Below, piece by piece: positions 15,921 to 24,268 of a stretch of DNA of 64,000 bases; position 1 is the stretch's first letter; each line of letters opens with the position of its first letter. The translations under genes were made by a program, and so were the position numbers. A model generated the notes under the pieces. It saw only the letters and a program-made list of their open reading frames with translations. It was not told where the DNA came from and ran no database searches. Source of the stretch: Treponema_B putidum (lineage in GTDB: Bacteria; Spirochaetota; Spirochaetia; Treponematales; Treponemataceae); the NCBI RefSeq assembly GCF_007830595.1, contig NZ_VLLD01000004.1; one strand, 5' to 3'.

Positions 15921-18900
15921 ATGTCCATTAAGGCAAAAGATATGACACCGGCTGAACGCAAGGAGCGTGTGGCGCAGTTGGTAAAACAATTTAAGGAAAA
16001 TGAGGCCTTTTATCTTTCCAAAGATTTTGTAGAAAGCGAAGTGCGTAATAAGTTCATCGATCCTCTGCTTGAATGCCTAAAATGGGATGTCAAAAACGAA
16101 AAGGGGGCACGGCATGACCGGCAGGAGGTCATTACCGAAGACCGCGTAGTGATGAACGGTCAGGTAAAGCATCCCGACTACACGCTCTGCTACGGGGGCG
16201 AGCGGAAGATGTATGTTGAAGCAAAACAGCCGAGCGTTGATCTTAAAACGAATCCCGAACCGGCGCTGCAGGTGCGGCGTTATGCATATACGTCAAAGAT
16301 GCCGATTGCCGTGCTGACGGATTTTCAGGAATTGGCAATTTACGACACGCGGATTAAGCCGTCCGAAAAAGATACCGCTGCCACTGCCCGCATTGAGTAT
16401 TTGACCTACGATAAGTTCTCCGAAAATTTTGAATCGCTGTACGATAAAATCAGCTGGGATGCCGTCGATCTCGGAACCTTCGATACCTATTACGAAAGCA
16501 ATAAGGATAAGCGGGGAACGGCAACCGTTGACGATGACATTTTGAATATGATCGAAAAATGGCGTACGGTGCTGGCCGAAGATATTGCGCTGCATAACGA
16601 AGGAATAGATGAATTCGATTTGACGGGTGCCGTGCAAAAAATTATCGACCGGCTTCTCTTTTTGCGGATTTGTGAAGATAAAGAAATCGAAGAAGGAAAT
16701 CAGCTTAAAAAAATCGCGGAGCAAAAAACGGCTGTTTATAAAAATGTGCAGCGGCTTTTTGAAAGCGCAAATGCTAAATTTAATGCGGGGTTGTTTGCTC
16801 CCGACCGATGGCTTGACGGGCTTGCCGTTGCGGATAAAACACTCATCAGTATTGTCAATGCGCTCTATTATCCTGAATGTCAGTATGAGTTCAGCGTGCT
16901 GCCGGTTGAAATACTCGGTTCGATTTATGAACGCTTTTTAGGAAAGATTATCCGCTTTACGCGCAAAACAAAGAACGGGCACAGCATAGAAATTCTTGAA
17001 AAACCGGAAGTGCAAAAAGCAGGGGGCGTGTATTATACGCCGCCTTATATCGTTAAATACATTGTTGAAAACACAATCGGTAAAAAACTTGCAGGCAGAA
17101 CACCTGATGAGGTAAGCCGTTTGCGCTTTGTGGATCCTGCCTGCGGTTCGGGGAGCTTTCTTGTCGGAGCGTATCAGTATCTGCTGGACTGGCACTTGGA
17201 TTGGTATTATGCGGAAGCGCGGCGTGCGCAGGCGGAGAAGCAAGGTCTTATTTACAAAGATGCTGCAACTCAAGGATATAAGCTCAGCATTGAAGAGAAA
17301 AAGCGCATTTTGCTAAACAATATCTACGGTGTTGATATTGACGCGCAGGCGGTTGAGGTAACAAAGCTCTCGCTTTTTTTGAAGCTCTTGGAAAATGAAG
17401 GCAAGGCGCTTTCCGCAACGGGACAGGCATCACTGTTCAGAACTAGCGACATACAGGCAAAAATTCTACCGGATATGTCGCACAATATTAAATGCGGGAA
17501 CAGCCTTATCGGGACGGATTATTACGCGGGTAAGGATTTAACGTTGTTCGGTATCGAGGAACAGCGCAAGGTGAATGCCTTTGACTGGGATGCGCAGTTC
17601 CCTGACATATTTGCGGATGGCGGTTTTGACTGTGTGATAGGGAATCCGCCGTATGTACGAATACAGACATTGAATGATACGAATAGTGAATCTGTAGAAT
17701 ATTACAATGAAAAATATAAAGCAGTTGCATCAGGCAGTTATGATTTATATTTGCTTTTCATTTATAAAGGATATACGTTATTAGACAAGGATGGCCTTTT
17801 GGGCTTTATTCAACCGCATAAATTCTTCCAAGCTGAAATGGGAACAAAACTCCGTATTTTACTTAAAAAGAATACCGCGGTCTCTGAAATTGTTGATTTT
17901 ACAACAAATCAGGTTTTTACAAATGCTACTACCTATACTTGTTTACTTTTTCTTATTAACTCCGATAAAGATTCTTTTGAATATAAAAAATTTGAACTTG
18001 GAGAAGATTTTACAAAACTTGAACATCTTACATTTGATAAAATTACTTATTCTTCATTGGCTGATGACGGTTGGTTTTTTAATGTAGGAAAGAAAGATGA
18101 ACTGCTTCAAAAAATTCAAACACAAAAATATAACTTCAAAGATATTACCGTAAAAATTTTTAAAGGTTCTTCAACCGGAAATGATAAAATATTTTTATTT
18201 GACTTATTGCAAGACAAAGGTGATACGGTAATCGTCAAGTCAGAACTTTCAGACGGTTCCGTTGAAATTGAAAAAGGTATATTGCGAAAGTTTCTTTATG
18301 GAGAATCTATCAGAAGGTATCAGCCATATACTCAAATAAAATATCTGCTTTTTCCATATAAAAAGACTAATGGAAAATATGAGCTGATATACGCGAAGGA
18401 AATGAAGAATACTTACCCGTTGTGTTTTAATTATTTATTGAAATTTAAGACACTGTTGATGACCAGAAAAATTCCTCTGACGAATGATAATTTCTATAAA
18501 TATTCTGCTGCTCGCAGTTTAAATGATTATGAACAACCGAAAATACTGATACCCGATATGTTGGTCTCAAATCGAATGGGTTTTGATGTACATGGAGAGT
18601 TCTTTACAGGCCCCGCAATTCATTGTCCGGTATTTAATGAAATAGGCTGTAAAGTATCTGAAAAAATATATTTAGCAATTTTGAACAGTAATCTTTTTTG
18701 GTTTTTTATTTCAAATACAAGTACGGCGCTCCGAGGCAATGCCTATCGTTTAACACCGGAATTTATTACTCGTTTCTCATTTCCGGATTTAGATGGTAAC
18801 AAAAACAATGAATTGCTTATAAAACTTGTTGACCAGATGATTGCCGCACAGGAGCAGCTGAACAGAGCGCTTTCCGATTCTGATAAAAAATTCTTACAGC

Positions 18901-18995
18901 AGCGGGTTGACATTTTGGATAAGCAGATAAATACTGTTGTATATGGGCTGTATGGGCTGACGTCGGATGAGGCAAAGATTGTGGAGGGGGAGTAG
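15921..18995 (+). CDS. Type IIG-like restriction-modification enzyme (nuclease-methylase-specificity fusion)
   Basis: A 1024-residue single-chain restriction-modification protein. The N-terminus carries a PD-(D/E)xK nuclease site (Asp86, Glu100, Lys102 in VEAK). A helical linker is followed by an N6-adenine methylase: SAM motif DPACGSGSF at about residue 405 and catalytic NPPY at 575-578. The remainder is the target-recognition region and a short helical tail. It would cut unmodified foreign DNA and methylate host DNA. Base composition is GC-richer than the host up to about 17650 and in the last 150 bases, but AT-rich across the recognition region, pointing to domain exchange. No separate S or R gene follows. 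GGGGG is the ribosome site. Confidence 0.92.
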   Translation: MSIKAKDMTPAERKERVAQLVKQFKENEAFYLSKDFVESEVRNKFIDPLLECLKWDVKNEKGARHDRQEVITEDRVVMNGQVKHPDYTLCYGGERKMYVEAKQPSVDLKTNPEPALQVRRYAYTSKMPIAVLTDFQELAIYDTRIKPSEKDTAATARIEYLTYDKFSENFESLYDKISWDAVDLGTFDTYYESNKDKRGTATVDDDILNMIEKWRTVLAEDIALHNEGIDEFDLTGAVQKIIDRLLFLRICEDKEIEEGNQLKKIAEQKTAVYKNVQRLFESANAKFNAGLFAPDRWLDGLAVADKTLISIVNALYYPECQYEFSVLPVEILGSIYERFLGKIIRFTRKTKNGHSIEILEKPEVQKAGGVYYTPPYIVKYIVENTIGKKLAGRTPDEVSRLRFVDPACGSGSFLVGAYQYLLDWHLDWYYAEARRAQAEKQGLIYKDAATQGYKLSIEEKKRILLNNIYGVDIDAQAVEVTKLSLFLKLLENEGKALSATGQASLFRTSDIQAKILPDMSHNIKCGNSLIGTDYYAGKDLTLFGIEEQRKVNAFDWDAQFPDIFADGGFDCVIGNPPYVRIQTLNDTNSESVEYYNEKYKAVASGSYDLYLLFIYKGYTLLDKDGLLGFIQPHKFFQAEMGTKLRILLKKNTAVSEIVDFTTNQVFTNATTYTCLLFLINSDKDSFEYKKFELGEDFTKLEHLTFDKITYSSLADDGWFFNVGKKDELLQKIQTQKYNFKDITVKIFKGSSTGNDKIFLFDLLQDKGDTVIVKSELSDGSVEIEKGILRKFLYGESIRRYQPYTQIKYLLFPYKKTNGKYELIYAKEMKNTYPLCFNYLLKFKTLLMTRKIPLTNDNFYKYSAARSLNDYEQPKILIPDMLVSNRMGFDVHGEFFTGPAIHCPVFNEIGCKVSEKIYLAILNSNLFWFFISNTSTALRGNAYRLTPEFITRFSFPDLDGNKNNELLIKLVDQMIAAQEQLNRALSDSDKKFLQQRVDILDKQINTVVYGLYGLTSDEAKIVEGE

Positions 18996-19002
18996 GAGAA
19001 AG

Positions 19003-19215
19003 ATGAGATAAAGAAAATTAAATTTATTACATATACAGATTTATTAATAGAATTGGAATCAGCTAAACTCAATAATCATTTACTATTAGTAACTGGATTT
19101 AATTTATCGAACAAATAAAAACGCTGCCGGAAATGTTCTATAAGGTAATTGCAGCCCGCTTTAATACCCTATGGAACATCAAATTTATTTTTATAAAAAA
19201 AGAGAGGACGTAAAA
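19003..19215 (+). pseudogene. Debris of one gene, probably with an internal deletion
   Basis: Just after the restriction-modification stop, and in the same frame, is IKKIKFITYTDLLIELESAK followed by NNHLLLVTGFNLSNK and a stop at 19118. A second frame then reads FIEQIKTLPEMFYKVIAARF and TLWNIKFIF to a stop near 19213. The first piece resembles the start of a gene (LLLxxGF as in DUF4917/SIR2-like defence proteins), the second a protein end. I infer a gene reduced by a large internal deletion; the family assignment is weak. Confidence 0.35.
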
Positions 19216-19332
19216 ATGCAAAAACTAAATGAGCTGTCAAAAAACGAAATTGAATCTATATCTCATCGGATCGCGAATGCATTTTATGATTATAAGTATA
19301 ATGCGGAGAAAAATTTCACATGTACGATTTAA
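19216..19332 (+). pseudogene. N-terminal fragment, GNAT acetyltransferase-like
   Basis: A 38-codon reading frame with a ribosome site (GAGAGGACG) and ATG at 19216. It begins MQKLNELSKNEIESISHR and continues through IANAFYDYKYNAE, which resembles the first helix and strand of some GNAT N-acetyltransferases, then loses similarity and stops. The full family is about 180-250 residues, so this is a remnant. Another short frame (MYDLIRDIDDNPKSKAGKF) overlaps its end and may be the remnant of a different gene. Confidence 0.4.
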
Positions 19333-19381
19333 TACGCGATATTGATGATAATCCAAAGTCTAAGGCGGGGAAATTCTAAAG

Positions 19382-19951
19382 TCAATATATGGAAAATTCT
19401 AAAGTAGCCCCCGCTTCCCACCGGTTGCCTTTCCGCTCGAAAATAGTGATATTATCAACCGGAAAATCTTCGGCAAGGTTCAGTTCATTCATAACCTGAA
19501 GAACCTTTGTCATTACGCCTGCGGGAATATCCCGATTGGAAACAGTAGCATGAGGCTGGAAAGGTTTCTTGTCTTTTTTAGTGCAGCCCGGACAGGCGTT
19601 CAATATCGCTTTTACCGTTTCATCCCGCAGCTTTGTCCACGCATCATCGGCAATCACGTTTGCAAAAAGTGTCCGGTCTCCAAAAGCATCAAAATTATCT
19701 ATATAAGCCGTAAAGCCCAAACGCTTAGGCAAGACATCTTTTTCAATAGCTAGTATTAAATCGGCTGTTGCATATTCTTCCGGCAGTTTAAACGGAGGGA
19801 CAAGCGTAACATGGATTGGCGTTCCGTGCCCGGACTTACAGCCGTAAGCCTTGTTCATGTATCGACGGCAGTCTTCAAGCCTACAGGTTATATCCTCCGG
19901 CAGCAAAACACCGATAAAATGCGTTTGCTGCGGAATGTTATTGTGTTTCAT
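19382..19951 (-). CDS. 2'-5' RNA ligase / 2H phosphoesterase family protein
   Basis: A 189-residue protein of the 2H phosphoesterase superfamily. The two catalytic HxT motifs are HVTLVPPFKLP (about residue 47) and PHATVSNRDIP (about residue 128). Family members act on cyclic phosphates or 2'-5' linked RNA; the substrate here is unknown. It starts with ATG at 19951 without a strong ribosome site. Composition is slightly GC-richer than surrounding housekeeping genes, in keeping with the patch between yitT and tRNA-Leu being acquired DNA. Its end carries a short direct repeat (GGAAA(A)TTCTAAAGT at 19368 and 19391). Confidence 0.85.
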   Translation of the reverse strand: MKHNNIPQQTHFIGVLLPEDITCRLEDCRRYMNKAYGCKSGHGTPIHVTLVPPFKLPEEYATADLILAIEKDVLPKRLGFTAYIDNFDAFGDRTLFANVIADDAWTKLRDETVKAILNACPGCTKKDKKPFQPHATVSNRDIPAGVMTKVLQVMNELNLAEDFPVDNITIFERKGNRWEAGATLEFSIY

Positions 19952-20035
19952 GCTTGTGATTATAGCACAAAAGAGCTTCTTATTCCATATTACGCATATT
20001 TAATTTCTACCCATTCCTTGTACATTAGATAACAT

Positions 20036-20080
20036 TCGAGCGATATAATGTCGAGCGCTATAATGTCGAGCGCTATAATT
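20036..20080 (+). repeat. Three tandem 15-base repeats containing TATAAT
   Basis: The unit TCGAGCGCTATAATG occurs at 20036, 20051 and 20066 (first copy one mismatch, last copy one at its end). Each holds a TATAAT. The last copy runs into the -35 box of the tRNA-Leu promoter. Confidence 0.9.
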
Positions 20081-20107
20081 GACACTCTTCTTTTTTTTTG
20101 CTATAAT
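20079..20107 (+). promoter_or_regulatory. Consensus sigma-70 promoter for tRNA-Leu
   Basis: TTGACA at 20079, exactly 17 bases, TATAAT at 20102: both boxes are perfect. Predicted start about 20114, six bases before the mature tRNA. Confidence 0.93.
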
Positions 20108-20119
20108 AGCCTATTGTTT

Positions 20120-20201
20120 GCCCCGATGGTGGAATTGGTAGACACGCTAGTTTCAGGTACTAGTGCTTAACGGCATGGGGGTTCAAGTCCCCCTCAGGGC
20201 A
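20120..20201 (+). tRNA. tRNA-Leu (anticodon CAG)
   Basis: An 82-base class II tRNA. Acceptor GCCCCGA pairs with TCAGGGC with a C-A mismatch at the fifth pair; D arm GTG/CAC; anticodon stem CTAGT/ACTAG with loop TTCAGGT, giving CAG for CUG codons; a long variable arm (TGCTTAACGGCA) typical of leucine; T arm GGGGG-TTCAAGT-CCCCC; discriminator A. CCA is not encoded. The acceptor mismatch is unusual; the perfect promoter argues that the gene is used. Confidence 0.95.
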
Positions 20202-20239
20202 AAAGTTCAAAAATTACAACTACCGCATAAGGAATTTTT

Positions 20240-20923
20240 ATGGATGCCGGAGCTTTAACAGACAAAATAATTATTATTCGTTTACTTTTAAGCTTTTTAG
20301 CCGGATGTTGTATAGGTATTGAGCGTTCCGGTAAGAGGCAGGTAGCGGGTTTACGTACTCATATTTTAATTTGTGTAGGGGCATGCGGGATGATGTTAAT
20401 TTCCATCTGGATGCCTCAGGCCGGAGGAAAGGGTGATTCGGCCAGAATTGCAGCTCAGGTTGTTTCGGGTATGGGCTTTTTAGGTGCCGGAACAATCTTA
20501 AAAATAGGAGCCAATGTAAAGGGGCTGACTACGGCAGCTTCAATATGGGTAATTGCAGGCATAGGCCTAGCTATAGGAAGCGGCTTATATACTGTAGGAG
20601 TGGTGATGACCGTTATTTCCTTATTGACACTTTCACTTGTTAACAGGCTTGAGCTTAAAATTTTTCCTTTAAGGCAAAATAAATTCTTGGAAATATATTT
20701 TCATGGAAACACCCCGCCTATGACAGAGATTATAAATACATTAACGGAATACTCGGCCTCCATTGTATCTACAAATGTCCGTGCATCAAAATCTTCCAAA
20801 GAACATTCTAAGGTTGTTCTTTTTATAAATGTTCCTAAAAAACTGGATATTTCCAAGATGACTATGGACTTTCAACAGATAGAAGAAGTTGATGCAATAG
20901 TCTTAAAAGAAAAAATAAACTGA
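20240..20923 (+). CDS. MgtC/SapB family membrane protein
   Basis: A 227-residue membrane protein of the MgtC family. The first 140 residues hold four or five helices with the family signature IGIERSGKRQVAGLRTHILI and a GxGFLGAGTILK segment; the C-terminal 85 residues are a cytosolic ACT-like domain. MgtC proteins influence Mg2+ and ATP homeostasis and survival in hosts, not Mg2+ uptake itself. It begins 39 bases after the tRNA and could be read from the tRNA promoter. Ribosome site (AAGGAA) is moderate. Confidence 0.93.
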   Translation: MDAGALTDKIIIIRLLLSFLAGCCIGIERSGKRQVAGLRTHILICVGACGMMLISIWMPQAGGKGDSARIAAQVVSGMGFLGAGTILKIGANVKGLTTAASIWVIAGIGLAIGSGLYTVGVVMTVISLLTLSLVNRLELKIFPLRQNKFLEIYFHGNTPPMTEIINTLTEYSASIVSTNVRASKSSKEHSKVVLFINVPKKLDISKMTMDFQQIEEVDAIVLKEKIN

Positions 20924-20962
20924 AAAATTTATCAGGCTAAGAATAAGAGGTTTTAGGGACTG

Positions 20963-22813
20963 ATGGATAAAAAATACGGCATCGATATAAATAACGAATT
21001 ATCGAAAATGATATTATCTGCCTCAGGTTGGAGAAAGGTTTTTGCTGAATCAGGCAAAGAGGAAGACGGAAGCTCTAATATAAAATATGAAGATTCCATA
21101 CTATTATGTCATGCCGCTTTGGCCTTTTCAGAATTCTTAAGTGCAAATTTTCCAAATATAAAAACGATAGTAATCGGGAGGGACAGCCGCCCTACCGGTT
21201 CAGCTATAGAAGAAGTGTTTATCAAAACTTTTCTTTCAACTTCTTACGATTTAAAAGTTATAGGCTGTACGGCTGCCCCCGAAATAATGGCTTATGCGCA
21301 GTCTATCAATGCAGCCTTTGCTTATATTTCAGCCAGCCATAATCCGATAGGACATAACGGCCTTAAATTCGGCTTGAACACAGGGGGTGTTCTTGACGGC
21401 GGCCAAGCTAAAATTTTAATCAACAAGTTTAAGGAAAATCTTAAAGCCGATGATACCGAAGACAAAGCATTAAAAATCTTACATGACTTTAATTTAAAAA
21501 AATTACAAGAAATAAAAATGCAGACTGTTTATGTAAAAAACGAAGCCTTGTCAGCCTATTATAATCATTCCAAAACTGTAATTACAAATTCGGCCGATCC
21601 CAAAATGCAAAACAAATTTTTTGATAAGTTAAAAAAAGCCGTTACTGATGCAAAAAAAGAAGGCAGGCCGCTTTCTATAGTTGCCGATTTTAACGGAAGT
21701 GCAAGAGCTGCCTCCATTGACAGGCAGTTTTTTACTGAAAATGAAATAGCGTTAATCGGTATAAACGAAGTACCCGGAAATATCGTACACGGAATATTAC
21801 CTGAGGGAGCTAATTTGGATTTTTGTGCAAAAAAGATAGAACATCTTCACTCGGATCCGAATGCAAGCCCGTTGGATAAAAATTGCTTTTTAGGTTATAT
21901 GCCTGACTGCGACGGAGACAGGGGAAACATAATCTATTGGAATGAGGAGCTTAATAAGGCTATTCCTCTTGAAGCCCAAGAAGTATTTACACTTTCGGTG
22001 ATTGCAGAAACGGCTTATTCTTTCTATTGTAAGAACGGTAATAAAAAACCGGCTATTGCCGTAAACGGACCTACTTCTTTGAGGATTGAAGAAGCGGCAG
22101 CATGTTTCGGTGCTGAAGTTTTTAGAGCCGAAGTGGGTGAAGCCAATGTGGTTAACCTAGCCGCCGAATTGCGGGAAAAAAATTATAACGTTAGAATTTT
22201 AGGTGAAGGGTCAAACGGAGGAAACATTACCCACCCTGCCAAGGTCAGGGATCCTATAAATACCATTTTTGCAATTTTAAAACTACTTTTAATAAAAACG
22301 GAATTTATGAAAAAAGGCCTTTTCCATATTTGGTGTGAAAAATCAAAACAAATGGATAAATATAAACCTGATTTTACCTTGACGGATATTTTAAAGACTT
22401 TACCTCAATATAAAACTACACCTACGAGTGAACAAAGGGCTCTTTTAAAAATCGAAACAAAAGATCATGGGATTTTAAAAGGCCATTATCAAAAGATATT
22501 TGAAGAAGAATGGCTTAAAAAGAAGGATGACCTTAAAAGCAGATTCGGTATTGTAAGGTACCGCAGCTTTTCAAATAACGGAACAAAGCAAACCGAAGAT
22601 TTGCACGACTTTTCCGTGTCGGGAAGAGGCGGCCTTAAAATTCAGTTTTATAATTCAAAAGATGAACCTGTAGGGTTTATATGGATGCGAGGTTCGGGAA
22701 CGGAACCCGTGTTCCGAATAATGGCTGATATAAAAGGTTCTTCATCCGAAGATGAAATATATTTAGCCGAATGGCAAGGCGAAATGGTAAGGCGTGCCGA
22801 TTTAGGCGTATAA
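20963..22813 (+). CDS. Phosphoglucomutase/phosphomannomutase family protein
   Basis: A 616-residue alpha-D-phosphohexomutase that moves phosphate between C1 and C6 of a hexose. Motifs in order: the catalytic serine loop ISASHNPIG (Ser about 125), the metal loop DCDGDRGN near 315, the sugar loop GEGSNGG near 415 and the phosphate-binding RGSGTEPVFR near 580. It is longer than typical 450-580-residue members because of inserts in the third and fourth domains. Starts 40 bases after mgtC with AGGGA upstream. Sugar specificity cannot be read from sequence. Confidence 0.92.
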   Translation: MDKKYGIDINNELSKMILSASGWRKVFAESGKEEDGSSNIKYEDSILLCHAALAFSEFLSANFPNIKTIVIGRDSRPTGSAIEEVFIKTFLSTSYDLKVIGCTAAPEIMAYAQSINAAFAYISASHNPIGHNGLKFGLNTGGVLDGGQAKILINKFKENLKADDTEDKALKILHDFNLKKLQEIKMQTVYVKNEALSAYYNHSKTVITNSADPKMQNKFFDKLKKAVTDAKKEGRPLSIVADFNGSARAASIDRQFFTENEIALIGINEVPGNIVHGILPEGANLDFCAKKIEHLHSDPNASPLDKNCFLGYMPDCDGDRGNIIYWNEELNKAIPLEAQEVFTLSVIAETAYSFYCKNGNKKPAIAVNGPTSLRIEEAAACFGAEVFRAEVGEANVVNLAAELREKNYNVRILGEGSNGGNITHPAKVRDPINTIFAILKLLLIKTEFMKKGLFHIWCEKSKQMDKYKPDFTLTDILKTLPQYKTTPTSEQRALLKIETKDHGILKGHYQKIFEEEWLKKKDDLKSRFGIVRYRSFSNNGTKQTEDLHDFSVSGRGGLKIQFYNSKDEPVGFIWMRGSGTEPVFRIMADIKGSSSEDEIYLAEWQGEMVRRADLGV

Positions 22814-22842
22814 TTTACAAAAAGTTTTTATTGGAGAAGATT

Positions 22843-23238
22843 ATGGGAATTAGAGGTGAACTTTTTACAATTCAGGTATCGGCAGAAAACCGGACATATT
22901 TTTTTAATGTTAAAGAAAATACAAAGGGCGATGTTTTTTTGCAGGTAGTTGAAAGCAAGGCATCTGAGGGGCTTGGTTTTGACCGCCATGCCGTTGTAGT
23001 TTTTGAAGATGAGATGAGGCCTTTTTTACAGGGCTTGGACAAATGTATCGAATTTATCGAAAAAAACAGAAAAGAAAAAGCAAAGGCGAAAACAAAAAAA
23101 ATTCTTGATGCAAAAAAGTCTTTAGGAGAAAAAAGCGATAAGCCTGTAAATGTCCGTTCAAGGAAGGGCCGCAGCACTGAAAGGCCTACGGAAGAAAAGT
23201 CAAAAGTAAAGAAGGTTATAAAAAAGAAGGACCGCTGA
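22843..23238 (+). CDS. PUR-domain nucleic-acid-binding protein (BpuR-like, DUF3276)
   Basis: A 131-residue protein: an N-terminal PUR-alpha domain (residues 1-70, MGIRGELFTIQVSAENRTYFFN then FDRHAVVVFEDEM) and a strongly basic C-terminal tail of Lys, Arg and Glu. It closely resembles the Borrelia regulator BpuR, which binds DNA and RNA and affects virulence genes. The tail is longer than in Borrelia. The start at 22843 has GGAGAAG just upstream; a longer reading frame starts inside the mutase gene and has no ribosome site. Confidence 0.9.
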   Translation: MGIRGELFTIQVSAENRTYFFNVKENTKGDVFLQVVESKASEGLGFDRHAVVVFEDEMRPFLQGLDKCIEFIEKNRKEKAKAKTKKILDAKKSLGEKSDKPVNVRSRKGRSTERPTEEKSKVKKVIKKKDR

Positions 23239-23294
23239 GGCTGCTAGACTAACGGAAAGTTTGTTTGTAATTTCGTTTTTAAGTTACTTGCACC

Positions 23295-23323
23295 TTGTTA
23301 TATCGGTAGTTTTATGCTAAAAT
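23295..23323 (+). promoter_or_regulatory. Promoter with near-leaderless start
   Basis: TTGTTA at 23295, 17 bases, TAAAAT at 23318, and ATG nine bases further at 23333. Transcription would start two or three bases before the ATG. No ribosome site is present. Confidence 0.6.
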
Positions 23324-23332
23324 AAGTCTTGT

Positions 23333-24268
23333 ATGAAAAATTGCCTGCTTGTACCTGTAGTGTTTATCTCAAATTTTATTTTAGCTGCTTTGGCCTTTTC
23401 CGTATCGGTGGGAATGTGGCAGTCGGTAATGTATGGAGATGTACCGGGCTTGTTTTTCTCTGCTTTTTTACATTGCCTTTATCTGATACTTCCAATAGCT
23501 TGTATTATTTCAATATTTTCAGTCTATGTTTTTATGATGCGGCATTCCGAAAAACAAAGCCTATCTTTTTTGACCTTGATTATAACATTTGCTTTATTTT
23601 TTGCCTTAATTATTCCGCTTGCGTATTCTCAGGGTGAAAAAATAGATAATACTTTTAATTCGCATGAAAAGGCGGTAATTGAGGATAAGAACTTAGAAAC
23701 TTTTATAGAACAACCTGCCTTTGTACAGGCAGTAAGCAGCATAGCACGCCCCTTTGTGTATGATATATATGAACAATATAAAGTTTCTTACATATCCTAT
23801 CTTATTTTTTCAGGTTCGATTTTTTTGCTCATATTTTCACTTTGGGTATTTACAACATTAACGGAATGGAAAATAGTCAATTTTACTTTTTTGCCGCTTT
23901 TATTAATTTTAATACTTTATGCTTATAGTTATATAAGAACTGAAGGCTTTATCCTGAGCATAGAGGATGTACTTCCTTTTGAAATCCTAAAGTTTTGGAT
24001 AAGTCCTATTTTGTTTTGTCTTGCGTCCTTACTAATCTACATTTATACATCGATATTGCTTCTCATAAGGCACGCAAAAAAAATGCCGAAAACACAAAAG
24101 ATTAAAAAACAAAAAATAAAGGCTCCTAAAGTAAAGAAACCCAAGGCTCCTAAAATTAAGATGCCGAAACCCGTTAAACCTAAAAAAGGCAAAAAAGCAA
24201 AAGAAGAATTTGATACCTTAATTCCCGATAATTTAGAAGACTTTAAAGCGGGGGACATTGATGCATAA
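23333..24268 (+). CDS. Hypothetical membrane protein with Lys/Pro-rich tail
   Basis: A 311-residue protein with about six membrane helices (about 5-30, 45-65, 80-100, 155-175, 185-203, 225-247) and a cytosolic tail of about 60 residues made of repeated KxPK, KAPK and KPKK units, followed by an acidic end. I do not recognise a family. Helix packing resembles half of a transporter or a LptF/LptG-like protein, but no motif supports either. It overlaps the next gene by 8 bases. The basic tail could bind membrane phospholipid or nucleic acid. Confidence 0.75.
   Translation: MKNCLLVPVVFISNFILAALAFSVSVGMWQSVMYGDVPGLFFSAFLHCLYLILPIACIISIFSVYVFMMRHSEKQSLSFLTLIITFALFFALIIPLAYSQGEKIDNTFNSHEKAVIEDKNLETFIEQPAFVQAVSSIARPFVYDIYEQYKVSYISYLIFSGSIFLLIFSLWVFTTLTEWKIVNFTFLPLLLILILYAYSYIRTEGFILSIEDVLPFEILKFWISPILFCLASLLIYIYTSILLLIRHAKKMPKTQKIKKQKIKAPKVKKPKAPKIKMPKPVKPKKGKKAKEEFDTLIPDNLEDFKAGDIDA

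Noticed and set aside
16293..16724. 143-codon minus-strand frame inside the restriction-modification gene
   Set aside because: It arises from the opposite strand of a GC-richer gene with clear motifs and has no ribosome site.
20101..20260. Integration (att) site at the tRNA-Leu 3' end
   Set aside because: I looked for a copy of the tRNA end (GGTTCAAGTCCCCCTC) near the left edge of the patch at about 15780 and found none; no integrase frame is present either.
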